Positions 21,391-34,460 are shown, numbered from the stretch's first letter. The stretch is DNA of 64,000 bases from Thalassia testudinum (GCA_037157565.1 JAZHRO010000014.1:96379501-96443500); one strand, 5' to 3'. Notes: generated from the letters alone by a model not told the origin. Numbers and translations are program-made.

Positions 21391-24128
21391 TGTTTACGAA
21401 GCAAGATCGATGTTTAAAATAATTGCATTGCAGTATAGTCAAAATCGCTTTGAAAACAAATACAATTTTTATTACTCGAATAGGTTTTCGAGGTCGAACA
21501 CAAGGAGCAAATTGGTATTTGGAAATTAGGATCACAATTTAGAATTAAAAGAGATTGCAATAATATTAGCAGCAATGTGCAAAAGTATGGGAGTAAAATG
21601 GTGATTTAGATCACCAAATACTCCTACAATATCACCAAAGAACTCAATGCAAATGTTATGAAATGAGAGCTAATGATCTATCGTCTGATGAGGAAATCAG
21701 ACGACTTAAAGTTGTCTGCTTCTTCTTTTCTTCTTCTCTATCTTTGCTTCAGTTGTTGTTTGCTTTCTCTGTCTTCTCTTTTCCTCTTTAGCTTTTTCTT
21801 CAGCCCTACTTCTTCTTCTTCTTTTCTACCTCTGCTACGACCTCTCGAAGCCTTCTTCTTTTCTTCCTTTGCCTTTGGCTTTCTTCTTCTTTGACTTCTG
21901 CTCTAGCCTCCTCTTCTTCTTCTTTCTTCTACCTTCAACTGTGCGAGCCTTCTCTTCTTCCTCAGAATTTGGCTAAGTGTTAGCCGAAGATCACTGCAGC
22001 AAAACCCTCCCCCTACCTGCATCACTCTCCTCTCTTTTTCTCTCTTAGGATCCGCTTTCCCAGAGCCACAGGTATCCGGGTTATCAGGTCGGGCACACGA
22101 GTCCAAGCCCACCAGCATACGGTGGTGAGTGAGGAGTGCAGGTCGAGTTGGGTGAGGTGTAGCAGACGATACCAGGTGAAGGTTAGAGGGACCTCACCCC
22201 GTGGTAACTAAGGAGAACAACTTATGGCACTTCTGTAATTTATGCAGGTGCAGGCACCTCTTCGTATCCGAGGTAAGACTAAATGTCCCACCTTCCTTCC
22301 ATGCAGTGCAGCAAGGAGCGTCCTTCACAATTGCCTCAACAGCTGAGGCTCTCGACTACAATTAAGGTCTTGGGTGCATGTGCAAGAGACTTTCGTGCGT
22401 CCTGGGACTTTAACCTGGGCGTGGCAGCACCTGGGGCAGCCTCAAGCAAGCTTCGAGCATGCTAGCCAATGGCGGATAAGGCTTGGAACCTGAAATCAAT
22501 AGAACGGCCTCTCGGCCATGTCAGAGAGCTTAGGGTGTACCATTGGAGCACGGTAGATGCGATGGGGCTGTTGGCGTGGCATGATAGTAGCCGTGAGAGT
22601 GTAACTAGGGCAGACTATGTGCGTGTGAGTGGGTGTGTTCGGGGTCTTTTGTGAGTGGATGGATGGGTGAATGAGAAGGGAAATGCTCAGTGAGGTGTGG
22701 TGATGGTCGTGGGCTTGTTAGTGAGGGTTTTGGTGGCCTGTGGAGTTGAGATGGCCTCGCAGAAGGTGGTGGCCGAAGATGGAAGGGATGGAGGTGCGAA
22801 GGGCCGTCAGTGGCAGATTTTGGAAAGTGAAAGGTGGAGAAGAAAGTAGAGGGGATAGGAGACTTAGCTTGGAAGTTGCTGGATGAAGGGGAGCAGTGAG
22901 GGGGTCCAGTCTGGTGTGGACGACGTCAGAGGCAAAGGTGGCTCTGGTGAGGTGGGAACAGTGAGGATAAAAGAGGAAGTGGCATCTGCTGGTGCAGTGA
23001 GACACGGATGATGGCAGGGAGGAGAAATCCACCTTAGGTATGGTGGTCGGACGACGAGAAGGAGCAGGGAAAGTTGCCGGATGTCGAAGAGACTTTGGTT
23101 GTGAGGAGAGATGAATTGAGAGGAATCATGGCTAAATTCGAGTGTGGAGAATGCCGGAGGATTTGGGCTTCCTTAAATAGGGATCTGCGTGGCGGTTAGG
23201 GCTTGTGAATCAAGCTTCCCAAACCTGAATGATTGTTGAACTTGGGTGTTGTTAGGATACCCAAATCGGTCATGCATTTGCATGAGAGATTGGGAGGGAA
23301 TCAGAGCTCATCAATGGGTTCATACCGGAGAGAATTTCTCAGAGGATCTCCCTTTCAATTTTGGAAGAGATTCTCCAAGCAATCAAGGAGATATTCCTTG
23401 TCAAAGGTCGTCGGAGTAGGTTTCTTCCACGATAATGTCAGAGGGACCAACTTGCGAAGACGAAAAAGAAGCTAGGGGGCTGTTTGCAAGGTTTTTTTGA
23501 ATGTTAGGTGTAGAAATGTAATCAGACATGACCTTTTTGCAAACTAGGTCAAGGGAAATTCATCTTAGGTCCAAATTTTAGTACAAACCTAATTTGGACA
23601 TAAGGAATCGAATGGTAAAGTTGAATTTTAGTTTTGACCATGTTTGACTAGATAATTTATGCAAAAGCCCAAATTAGGGTAAATATCTGTCTAAGACTCC
23701 ATTATAGGTCAAGATGAGTTCGGATGGCCAAATTGAAGGTACTAATCCCTAGAGAATATTTTTCTATGATTTTTATAAGGTTTAGGTGAAATTTATCCTG
23801 ACTAGAATCTTGGTTAATTAAGTGGGACAATTTTTAGGATTTCAAAAGTCATTTAATTCTCATAACACACATAAATCCTTTTCTATCTAGTCCAACCCAC
23901 TTGTTATCTTATTAAGGCCATTTGATCTTTATTCAGCCCTGGAGAAAACTCGTGGTTGTACTGCATTCATGATAAGCTGGTAAAATTATAATTGTAACCC
24001 TAGTTTCTTGTGTTTCTCTCAGAAAGGTTGTATAATGAATTATGATCTTCAGTTGGTTATGTAAGAGCATTTATTGACTTGATTGGGTCAAAATGAGCAA
24101 GTTATGGCTCATGATGGTGTTCCCATCA
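21391..24128 (-). repeat. Element D 3' LTR
   Basis: 2738 bp. In element sense it begins TGATGGGAACACCATCA (6-bp terminal inverted repeat) and ends TCGTAAACA. It includes the purine-rich tract, a degenerate USE (complement 22269-22279) with a TATA-like TAAATTA 26 bp away (22236-22242), and a decayed palindrome near 23260-23295. Homologous to the N and F LTRs. Confidence 0.9.
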
Positions 24129-24166
24129 TACCCCAATGCCTAGCTTTTGCTAGTCCCTTAGCAAAA
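24129..24166 (-). promoter_or_regulatory. Terminal hairpin plus polypurine tract, element D
   Basis: Sense strand: arms TTTTGCTA / TAGCAAAA (24159-24166 and 24145-24152) with a 6-nt loop, then AGGCATTGGGGTA up to the LTR. Confidence 0.75.
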
Positions 24167-25725
24167 TTTCATGCTATTAACTTCAATTCTAGACCATGAA
24201 ATCTTTTGATACTCAGAACTTTGATGCGGGCTTCCTTTTGTGGATTAGGTTAGAATGCCGATAGTAGGCCTAGAGGTACTGAAGTACCAACCAAGATCTG
24301 GACCTGACCATCTCTAGCCTTAGTCTGCCGTGAAGGTTTCTAATGCCTACAGGAACTATCCTAAGGTTCGTTGAACTCAGCGGTTAAAGCACCCGTGCTT
24401 AAAACATGTTTTAACCTCGGTTCAGTTTGCAGTGCATTTTTGTTAGAGAGAGAAAAAGGAATTTTTCTTTATTTTTGGAGAGTTTTCTCTCTCCTTTCTT
24501 TTTATTTCTAGCTTCAAATTAGCTTCGCAACATGGTCTGTATTAGATTCTTAGTCCCCATCATCAATCCTCAAAGGGTCATTGGTAATCGATGCTTCAAG
24601 ATAGCACCGCCCATGGCAACCCCCAGAAACATGGCTTTCAAGATTTCGTGATAATCCCACCCATGGTGTTCTGCAGCTAAATCTAGACCCTGGCAATCGA
24701 CATTTCGGGATTATGCCGCCCATGGCATCTGAATCAACACAGGGTGCTTACATGCCCTCGGTAGGATATGTAGATATCCTAGGAGATAAGCACCGATGAG
24801 ATGATATGTTATTGCGCATCTTCGAGGAGAATTTCCTACCTCTCCACGTCAGGAACTCGTCCAAACCAACTTGTGTTGATCAGCCACTCCTAATCTAGGT
24901 GACTTTTTTCAGAACAACCTAAACGCAATTGCATGATTTTGATACTTAAGCGCATTAAATCAGATTGTGCGTGGATTGGGGTGCTTAGGCTACCGAGTCC
25001 TACAAACCAGAGGTCAGTTAACAAGGGCAAATACTCCCTAAGCCTTAGACCTAATACTTAAGCTTCGCATTTTCCCCAACCTCATGAGGACTATCAAGAT
25101 CTTAGCGGATACTTGAGTTTTTAAGCCTATGATCATAGCCCAAAAGGCCTAAAATCATCATTCCTACTAATCTCTTTGTTTCATTAACATTGTTTACCTT
25201 TCATTTTCTTTCTTTTGATATGGTTTACAACTAAGTCAATTCCTTAATTTCTTACTAATGACTACTTTTTCTTTTCTTTTCAACTTGTGCTCCTTTTTCA
25301 CATTTTTATCTCCTCCGCTTTTTCTCCTCAAAATTTGATATGCCATCAAAATTTCCTCTCCTCTCATTTTTTTGTTCTTTTTCAACAATTTTTTTATTTT
25401 TTTTGGTATTTTTGGGATATGTGATTTTTTTTATGAAACCTTTTCCTGTGAAGTGATTTTCATAGCATTTTACCCTTTCATACCCCCCATGCCTACGATT
25501 TGCAATGTCCTCATTGTAAATTAGGTGGGTTCGAGTTCAGCTTAGATCATTCATTAGAATAGATTTTGGGTTGGTGAATGGGTCGGGATAACTGTTGCAG
25601 ACGATTTCAAGCTTAGGTACATGTACCAGAGGTGGAGTCTGCTGTTCTAATGGATGTACCCTAAAGTGCAATATGAGTTCAGCATAAGATTGTGTCAAGA
25701 AAGGTTTTGGGTTTTTGAAAATGAT
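24167..25725 (-). other. Element D 3' region
   Basis: Non-coding, collinear with the N 3' region. It contains the internal hairpin plus purine tract (25482-25516), T-rich runs on the plus strand, the imperfect palindrome TAGGATATGTAGATATCCTA (24762-24781), the diverged tandem repeat with GGGATTATGCC-type units (24600-24725), and the post-ORF motif at its upstream edge. I found no env-like frame. Confidence 0.75.
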
Positions 25726-25759
25726 GGGTTGCCTCCTGTTAAGCACTGAGTTTAATGCC
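25726..25759 (-). promoter_or_regulatory. Post-ORF motif of element D
   Basis: Sense: GGCATTAAACTCAGTGCTTA followed by ACAGGAGGCAACCC, close to the copy after the N ORF although the upstream ORFs are unrelated. Confidence 0.65.
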
Positions 25760-25762
25760 ATC

Positions 25763-27163
25763 GACCAGGTGTAATGAGCTCAGGGATAATGGAGGGTAAA
25801 AGATGTCTCAGCCAAATTTGTATCGGTAAGTTCAATGAACGGTTTGAATCTTTGACCGTTCACTACAAAAGGTTCTGAATCGTGCCTGAGTAGACTGATT
25901 TCGACTGCTCCACTTTCAAAGATTCGTCAGACAAGGTAAGGTCCGATCCATTTTGATCTAAGTTTTCCTAGGAATAGTTTGAGTTTGGCATCAAATAGTT
26001 GGACTTTTTGACCAGGGCAAAAGATCTTTATGGATATGTGCTTGTCGTGAAAGGCCTTAACCCGCTCTTTGTAAATTCATGAGTTCTCATATGCATCGTG
26101 GCGTAATTCATCGATCTTGCTCATTTGAAGCTTTCTGTGTGTTCCTACCTTAGAATGATCGAGATTGCAGTTTCGTACTACCCAATAGGCTTTGTGCCCC
26201 AATTCGACAGGGAAGTGACATGCCTTCTCGTACACCAATCTGAAGGGAGACATACCTAATTTTATTTTGTGGGTGATTTTATAAGCCCACAAAGCTTCCG
26301 AAAGTTGGGATGACCAATCTTTCCTATTAGATCGAACGGTGACCTAGAGGATTTTCTTGATCTCTCAATTCGATAGCTCAGCTAGGCCATTTGTTTGGGG
26401 GTGATAAGGAGTAGAGATTCGGTGGTCATCAATGACCTGAACTGAGAATACGTGAAATGGGTCCCTCCATAAGAGATTATAGCACGTGGAATCCCGAACC
26501 AAGAAAAGATGTCCTGATGAATGAATTTGATAACCACCTTATGATCGTTGGTTCAGGTCGGAATGGCTTCGATCCATTTGGACATATAGTCAACAGCGAG
26601 CAGAATGTACTCGAAGCCGTCCAAAATAGAAAGGGTCCCATAAAATCAATCCCATAGACATCTAAGATTTCGCATACGAGAATCGACTATAAGGGCATCA
26701 TATCACGGTGGCTCATGTTGCCTAAGTCCTAGCAACGAGTGCATGCCTTATAGTGATTGTTTGCATCTCTGAAAATCGTGGGCCAATAGAAGCTGCACTG
26801 GAGGACTTTCGCTACAGTTTTATGACCAGTGAAGTGTCCATCGCATGCCTAGTCATGGTAGAAGGACAGGATGTCCTGAATTTTCACTTACGGGACACAT
26901 TGTCAGATGATTTGATCAGCACTTATGCAAAAATGATAAAGGTCTTCCCAAAAATAGTACTTGGCATCCAAAAGTAATTTGTCTTTGTTGGCCTTCGGCC
27001 AATCGGATGGGATCTGATGTGATGCCAGGTTGTTTACTAGATCAGCAAACCATGGAAGCCTTATATTGATAGTCAGGAGGTGCTCATTAGGAAAATGTTC
27101 CGTAATGGGTCTGGAAGGGTCGATAATGTTAGAAGGAAGGAGGGACAAGTGATCAGCTACCAT
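25763..27163 (-). pseudogene. Element D integrase (broken)
   Basis: Readable on the minus strand: NMVADHLSLLPSN after RNase H (27163), YYFWEDLYHFCISADQII leading into the zinc-binding part, a frame-shifted core, then YKITHKIKLGMSPFRLVYEK and CHFPVELGHKAYW (26292-26077), and the C-terminal FVVNGQRFKPF near 25850. These fix it as Athila-type integrase. Stops (for example at the core) exclude function. It is followed directly by the post-ORF motif. Confidence 0.85.
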
Positions 27164-27600
27164 GTTCTATTTTCCCACCTTGTCGCGAATCTTGAAGTGA
27201 AATTCTTGCAACAGCAAGATCCAGCAAATTAATCAAAGTTTCACATCCTTCTTTGCAAGGAGATGCCTCATAGCTGTGTGATCAGAGTAAATGATAACAC
27301 GGGAAGCCAGAAGATATGATCTGAACTTTTCCATGGCAAATACTATGACTAGCGGCTCTTTCCCAATAACTATGTAGTTACGCTGAGCCTCGTCAAGTGT
27401 CTTGCTAGCGTAGTAGATGACCATCCGTTTCCCATCAATTTTCAGCCCAAGTACCGCTCCTACAGTTAAATCAGATGCATCACACATGATCTCAAAGGGT
27501 TGAGGCCAATCAGGGGACTGTAGGATTGGAGCTTGGGCAACTTAATCACGTAGGATTTCAAATGCTTAAGTGCATTCCTTGGAGATTTCAAAAGGAACAT
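27164..27600 (-). pseudogene. Element D RNase H (broken)
   Basis: Open stretch 27487-27233: MCDASDLTVGAVLG, VIYYASKTLDEAQRNY and IYSDHTAMRHLLAKKD, the usual Ty3/gypsy RNase H landmarks including the first catalytic Asp in CDASD. A stop follows at the KDVKL end. Degrades the RNA strand during reverse transcription in intact relatives. Confidence 0.85.
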
Positions 27601-28831
27601 CCTTAGATAGTATATTAGTTAGGGGGTGTACAATTTTTGAAAAATCTAGAATCAATCAATGGTAAAAATTAATGTGCCCAAGGAATGATCAGATGTCCTT
27701 GACCGAGCTAGTCATAGGGATTTTAGAAATCAGATTCACCTTGGCTCGATCAACCTGGATGCCTTTTTCAAAGATGAGATGTCCTAGGACAACTCCTTCA
27801 GGCACCATGAAGTGGCTCTTTTGCCAGGAAAAAACCAGATTCACGTCAATGCACTGCCTGAGGATCTAGACCAAGTGTAGGAGGCAATCGTCAAATGATT
27901 TGCCAAAATCTGAGAGGTCATCCATGAAGACTTCCAGATAATCACCAACCATATCTAAGAATATGGCAAGCATGCATCGCTGAAAAGTAGTAGGTGCATT
28001 GCAGAGATCGAAAGGCATCCTTCGGAACGCGTACGTCCCAAAGGGGTTGGTGAAAGTGGTCTTTTATTGGTCCTCAGGATGGATTTCCACCTAGTTATAG
28101 CCGGAGTACCCATCCAAAAGGCAGAAGAATCTATTTCCCACTAGTTTTTTGAGGATTTGATCAATAAATGGTAGTGGAAAATGATTGTTCTTCGTGGAGG
28201 TATTGAGTCTTCTGTAATCAATGCAAACTCTCCACGAATTTACTACACGAGTAAGTATGATTTCTCCGATCTTAGTCGTGATCACGGTGAGTCCTGCCAT
28301 TTTAGGCACAATCCGGATTGGACTAACCTACCGACTATCGGAGATCGGGTAGATGACCGCAGCATCTAACCACTTAATGATCTCCTTTTTCACTACCTCC
28401 TGTAGATTAGGATTCAGATGTCTCTGCATTTCATGAGAAGGTCATGTTCCCTCTTCAGTATAGATGCGGTGTGTATAGTAAGAGGGGCTAATACCAGTCA
28501 AATCATTGAGAGTCCATCCAATGGCTCTTCGATGTTGCTGGAGAAGAGAAATCAAACAGAATTCCTAATCAGTTGTGAGTTTGGAGTTGATAATCACAGG
28601 AAACATCTGATTGGAACCTAAAAAGACATACTTTAGATGCTTGGGAAGAGGCTTTAGTTCCAAGACAGGGTTATCAGCAGCAGCAAGTGGTTCACGGTGG
28701 TTGTCAAGAGCAAGGTAAGGAGTTATGGGTGTGTCTAGGTTGAGTTCAGACTCCTCTAATTGCGGGTTTTGATTCTCTTGTGGTTGATCAGAAGTAGTCA
28801 TGTTTTCCTCGGCATACCGATCGTCAACCAC
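27601..28831 (-). pseudogene. Element D reverse transcriptase (broken)
   Basis: From the linker LELKPLPKHLKYVFLG (about 28665) through WRVCIDYRRLN, HFPLPFIDQIL and LLDGYSGYN (28309-28091), then FRRMPF, and EVFMDDLSDFG with the FMDD catalytic box intact (about 27916-27928). Several stops interrupt the domain, so no full enzyme is made. Of the three reverse transcriptases in the window it keeps the best active-site sequence. Confidence 0.88.
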
Positions 28832-29260
28832 AACCTCGATATCACATATTTATTCTATAACTCTACAATTAATCCCTTGTTGGGCCTTAAAGATGTCAAT
28901 CTTTAGTGCTTGGTTCCCAAAATTTAGTTCAATTTGACCCTCCTCACAATTAATGTTGGCCCTAGCAGCGGCCAAAAAGGGTCTCCCTAGTATGATTGGT
29001 GTGTTCCTCGGGTTTTCTGGAGCATCCATATCCAAGACTACAAAATCCACCAAGAAATAGAAATCCCAAACCCTAACAATGACATCCTCATGAACTCCAT
29101 TAGGTGACTTAATAGATCGATCTGTCAACTATAATGTACCTCTGTTGGTTTGAGCTCAGATTCCTCAAGATGGTCAAGTAGGGATGTAGGTATTAGGTTT
29201 ATGGAGGCTCCTAGATCCAATAAGCTCTATCAAATTGGATATCACCAATTATATAGGAAA
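28832..29260 (-). pseudogene. Element D retropepsin-like protease (broken)
   Basis: Open stretch 29128-28850: NGVHEDVIVRV, FVVLDMDAPENPRNTPIIL and GRPFLAAARANINC, the C-terminal half of the Athila protease, whose fold flanks I-L-G-R-P-F-L. The active-site half upstream (near 29150-29240) is in a decayed frame with only ASINLIPTS-like remnants. In intact relatives it matures the gag-pol polyprotein. Confidence 0.82.
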
Positions 29261-29261
29261 T

Positions 29262-31314
29262 CTATAGAGTACCTGGGTCTTTCGCCTTAGGTGGGAGTTT
29301 TCTCAAAATGACGGAGTTGCCTTGCTCCAACAATACGATTGGGCTCCCGCTTTTGGTTTGCAACTTACGCTTAGGTGTACACACGTCTTTTAGAAATCGT
29401 GCGCAAGCCAGTACGTGGCGAATCACATCCATGAAGGGGATGTTTATATGGACTTGTTCAAAGAGATTGATCAGGTCCTCTTTAGGTGCCATGGGTTTGG
29501 TTGTCCTCTTTCCCTTGGTCAAGGCCTCAGGAAATGGAACCTTTGATGGTTCCTCCAAAATAGGTCCAGGTTCTTGATCTGGGACAGGGGTATCCAAGTT
29601 GACTATTCTAGGGTTTGGGTTAGCACTACCAGGTTGAAAGTGGCTTGGGTAAGGTGGGCTCTGTGTTGCTTTGCCACTATGGGTCGTAATTGAATTCAAT
29701 CCTGCCTGGTTCAGGTTTGGTGTAGGTAAAATAGGTTGCTGCTGTTGAAATCCTGAGTATGATGTTGAAGCATCCATCCATAGGGTGATGGAGTGGAAGG
29801 GGCCTGATAAACCATGTGGGCTTGGCCTTGATTTGGGTTCATAACGCACCTCTAGTTTGGTACGTTATTCTGATTAGGCAGAAGTTGTGAAGGGAGTGTA
29901 CCAGGTTGGCGGGAATTCGCCATCTAGGTGAGTTGGTTGCAAACCTCTGTGATCTCGTCTTTGTGCTATTTTTGCATAGCTGCATTCATCTTTTGAATGT
30001 CAGCCAGAGTTTGAAGGATAAGAGTCATTTGATCTGTCTGAGTTGTCCTAGATTGATTGGTGGGGTTGGGCCGAGGCTGAAGCGGCTGACATGGACGAGG
30101 ATCTTATGGATAGGGCTGATATGGTGGTCTCTGATTTTGATTGTTTCCTGTCCACAGGAAATTAGGATGATTTCGCCATCCAGGGTTATAGGTATTAGAG
30201 AATGTATCATTCTGGATGGCGTTGAGGTCCTCGCAGGTTTGAGGAACCTCAGAAAAGTCAGAGTACGAGGGTTCAGAGTTCCCCCAACTAGAATAGGCAG
30301 GCTTGGAGTTTCCTACAACCCTAGAGTCAGACGGGGTGGATACGGGTCCATCCCTTGAGAAGATCGGTGGTAGATGATATGCACAGCTTCCCTCCCAGAG
30401 GGCGATTGTGTGAACAGGTTCTGCCCAGAGGTGGCTAACTATAGATGTCGAGTTAGCTCATCCACCTTCTTCTCAATAATAGAGACCTTGTCCAATCGAT
30501 TGGCCATCAATTCCAAGTTGACAGAGGAGGACAGGCCTTACGTCTCATGTGCTCCCCTTGGATTCGTCTATGTGAGGGCATTCGTCCGGTCGAATATGCC
30601 CATGGAGTCATTATTGATGGAGTTCTCGCACATATTCTCGAGAATCTCCCACACAGTGTCCTCTTGTTGACCCATTATATTTCCTCCGCAAGTTGCATTG
30701 ACGAATAAATGGATATATTCACGGAGTCCCTCGTAAAAAGACTCGACTTGTTCCCATTTAGGAACTTCATGATGGGGGCACCTTCCCATGAGATCTAGGA
30801 AGCGATCCCATGCTTCGTGAAGTGGTTCTCCAGGTTGCTGTGTGAAGTGCATGTTCTGGTGTTGTAAAGCATTCGTCCGACCAATTGGGAAGAACTTTTT
30901 CACAAACTCGGATTGCAGTTCATCCCATGTGTTGATTGGACGCCTTTGAGTCTGATACTAGTGAGCTGCTTTGTCCATGAGAGAGAAGGAGAACATTTTC
31001 ATGAGAAGAATGGCTCAATTTTGGACATCTAACCCGAAGGTCTAGGCCAGATGCTTGAGCTGTTTAATGAGCTAGAAGGGATCCTCGGAATTGAGCCCAT
31101 GAAATTTTGGAATAGCAAGAATCATGTTGGGCTTGAGTTCAGTGTCAGGACCTCCAGTTGGGATTTGGACTCGAGGTTCAATCACCACCACAGTGGGATT
31201 GTAATGATCTTGCATCATAGGACATTGCGGTGGATTCACAATGGCTTGGAATAAATCATTAAGGTGCTGAAGTTGATTCTCAAGGTTAATCTCTTCTTCT
31301 GCAGGTTGTGCCAT
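29262..31314 (-). pseudogene. Element D gag (broken)
   Basis: Start ATG at 31314 (minus), MAQPAEEEI. The gag core shows IPKFHGLNSEDPF, then after stops KKFFPIGRTNALQHQ, EPLHEAWDRFLDLMGRCPH and WEQVESFYEGL (30903-30568), typical of the Athila gag (Retrotrans_gag) domain. A proline- and asparagine-rich tail and the pre-protease region with FEQVHINIPFMDVIRHV lie at 29849-29262. At least two stops interrupt the core. Forms the virus-like particle in intact relatives. Confidence 0.88.
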
Positions 31315-31772
31315 GATGATGGATGGAGAATTAGGTTCAGATGAATTAGAAGAGATGTTTATGTGATGGGGTTGCTGCATAAACACGGAAGTGGTGGCCT
31401 GGCCTCGACGGGACTGAATGACTAAAGGAGGCCTCAAGGATGTTCTTAAGGACCTCCTACAAAACATGCATCGATGGTCTGGATGAGAATAGAATGTGAT
31501 GGACCCAATCAAGGCACCCAAAAAAAATTTTGGATGACTATAGAGATTCGGGGCGGATGATACCCCTTAGTCAGAAAGTCGTCCACCTGAGAATTACCTG
31601 GGCAACCAGAGTGGGAGAGTCCCGCAATGACCCCTCCACGGTAGCGCACCCCCACGGCTTACAGGTTAAGAGCCTGATTTTTAGGGTTTTCTTGAATAGA
31701 TCAATTCAACCAAGGCTTACACACAGATCATTTTGGAAACCCTAATTGTTTTAGAGACACATGGGTATCTCG
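31315..31772 (-). other. Element D leader, truncated
   Basis: Collinear with N 7400-8000. The part next to the LTR, with the PBS, is missing: at 31772 the leader runs straight into LTR sequence that in the other LTR begins 68 bp from the end. Confidence 0.75.
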
Positions 31773-34460
31773 AATACAATTTTTATTACTCGAATAGGTT
31801 TCCGAGGTCGAGCACAGGGAGGAAATTGGTATTTAGAAATCAAGATCAAAATTCAGAATTAAAAGAGATTGCAATAATATCAGTAGCAATGTGCAAAAAA
31901 ATAGGAGTAAAATGGTGATTTAGATTATCAAATACGCCTACAATATCACCAAAGAACTCAATGTCAATGTTATGAAATGAGAGCTAATGATCTGTTGTCT
32001 GATGAGGAAATAAGACAACTTAAAGTTGTCTGCTTCTTCATTTCTTCTTCTTTGTCTTTGCTTTAGCTGTTGTTTGCTTTCTCTGTCTTCTCTTTTCCTC
32101 TTCAGCTTTTTCTTCCGCCCTATTTCTTCTTCTTTTCTTTCTTAGCTATGACCTCTCCAAGCCTTCTTCTTTTCTTTCTTTTCCTTTGGCTTTCTTCTCC
32201 TTTAACTTCTGCTCTGGCCTCCTCTTCTTCTTCTTCTTCCTTCTGCCTTCATCCCTGCGAAACTTCTCTTCTTCCTCAGAATTCAGCAAAGTGCTAGCCG
32301 AAGATCACCGCAGCAAAACCCTCCCCTTACTGGTGCGACTCTCCTCTCTTTTTCTCTCCTAGGATCCTCTCTCATAGAGCCACAGGTATCTGGGTTATCG
32401 GGTTGGGCGCATACCCTGGTCCAGGCTCACCGGCGTGCGATGGTGAGAGAGGAGTGCAGGTCAGGTCAGGCCAGGTCTATGGGTGAGGTGTCTTGGACGA
32501 GACCGGGTGAAGGTGAGAGGGACCTCACCCCATGGTAACTAAGGCGAACAACTTATGGCACTTTTGCAATTTATGTAGGTGCGGGCACCTCTTCATATCC
32601 GTGGAGGGACTAAATGTCCCACCTTCCTTCCACACAGCACAACAGGGAGCATCCTTCACAATTGCCTCAACTGCTAAGGCCCTCGACTATAATTGAGGTC
32701 CTGGGTGCGTGCGCAAGAGACTTCTGTGCACCCTGGGACTTTAACCTAGGCGTGGCATCACCTGGGGTAGCCTCAAGCAAGCTTCGAGCTTGCTCACTAA
32801 TGGCGGATAAGGCTTGGAACTTGAAATCAATAGAACAACCACTCAACCACGTCAGAGAGCTTGGGGAGTATCGTTGGTGCACAATGGATGTGATGGGGGT
32901 GCCGGCATGGTGTGACAATGGTCGTGAGTGAGTAACTAGGGCAAACTATGTGCGTATCAGTGGGTGTGTTCGGGGGCTCTTGTGAGTGGATTGATGGGTG
33001 AATGAAGAGAGGGGAAATGCTCAGTGAGGTGTGGTGATGGTTGTGGGCTTGTCAGCGAGGGTTTTGGTGGCGTGTGGAGGTGAGATGACCTCGCCAGAGG
33101 TGGTGGCCGGAGATGGAAGGAATGGAGGTGCGAAGGGCCGATAATGGCGGATTTTGGAAAGTGAAGGGCAGAGAAGTAGAGGGGATAGGAGACTTAGCTA
33201 GGGAGTTGCTGGATGAAGGGGGGCAGTGAGGGCTTCGGGTTTGGTGTGGCCGACATCAGAGACAAAGGTAACTATGGTGAGCTGGGAATGGCGAGGATGA
33301 AGGAGGAAGTGGCATCTGCTAGTACGGCGAGATGCGGTCGAAGGCAGGGAGGAGAAATCCACCGTAGGTATGGTGGTAAGACGATGAGAAGGAGCAGGGA
33401 AAGTCGTCGGACATCGAGGAGTCTTTGACCATGAGAAGGAGAGACGAATTGAGGGGAATCACAGCTGAATTCGAGCGTGGAGAATGTGGGAGGATCTGGG
33501 CTTCTTTAAATAGGAATCTGAGCAGCGGTTAGAGCTTGGGAAGCAAGCTTCCCAAGCTTGGAAGGTCGCCGGGCTTGGGAGCTATTAGAATACCAAAATC
33601 TCTCATGCGTTCTCATGAGAGATTGGGAGGGAATCAAAGCTCATCAATGGGTTCATACTGGAGAGAATTTCACAGAGGATCTCCCTTCAAATTTTGCAAG
33701 AGATTCTCTAATCAATCAAGGATATATTCCTTATCAAAGGTAGCTGGAGTAGGTTTCTTCCAAGATAATGACGGAGGGACCTACTTGCGAAGACGACGAA
33801 GAAGCTAGTTGGCTATTTGCAAGGTTTTTTTGAAAGTTAGGGGTAGAAATGCAATCAGACAGGACCTTCTTGCAAACTAGATCAAGGAAAATTTATCTTG
33901 GGTCTAGATTTTGGTACAAATCTAATTTATACCTAAGGAATCCAATGGTGATGTTGGATTGTGGTGTTGTAAACGTTTAACTGGGTCATTTATGCAAAAC
34001 CCAAATTAGGGTAAATATCTGTCTGAGACTCCATCCTAGGTCAAGATGAGTTCTGATGGCCAAATTGAAGGCACTAAACCCTAGAGAATATTTTTCTATG
34101 ATTTTTAGAGGGTTTAAGTGAATTTTATCCTAACCAGAACCTCAGTTAATTAGGTGGGTATGTTTTTAGGGTTTCAAAAGTCATTTAATTCTCAAAACAC
34201 ACACAAACCCTTTTCTGTCTAATCCAACCCACTTGTTATCTTATTAAGATCATTTGACCTTTATTCAACCCTTGAGGAAACTTGTGGTTGTACTACATTC
34301 ATGATAAGCTGGTAAAAGTACAGTTTTAACCCTAGTTTCTTGTGTTTCTCTCAGAAAGGTTATGCAATGAATTATGACCTTCAGTTGGTTATGTATGAGC
34401 ACTTATTGACTTCATTGGGTCAAAATGAGCAAGTTATGGCTCATGATAGTGTTCCCATCA
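31773..34460 (-). repeat. Element D 5' LTR (68 bp short)
   Basis: 2688 bp, clearly more diverged from its partner than the two N LTRs are, so D is older. It keeps the palindrome AATCTCTCATG / CATGAGAGATT (33597-33624), a USE-like CGTGGAGGGAC complement (32600-32610) and TATA-like CAATTTA complement (32567-32573). Confidence 0.88.

Larger units (their letters stand above)
21391..34460 (-). mobile_element. Element D: gag-pol Athila-type retrotransposon of lineage II, inserted in C
   Basis: Minus orientation: 5' LTR 34460-31773, leader, gag, protease, reverse transcriptase, RNase H, integrase, 3' region, polypurine tract, 3' LTR 24128-21391. Flanking pentamers are GGGCA (21386-21390) and GGGCT (34461-34465), a target duplication with one change, and the C reading frame rejoins across it. 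A deletion removed the PBS, part of the leader and the first 68 bp (plus-strand left end) of the 5' LTR. Stops and frameshifts occur throughout. It is the only lineage II element here with gag-pol, hence the model for the protein donor of N. Confidence 0.9.

Noticed and set aside
24167..25725. Search for an env-like ORF after integrase in D, as some Athila elements have
   Set aside because: No frame longer than about 75 codons and no membrane or signal segments; the region matches the non-coding 3' region of N.
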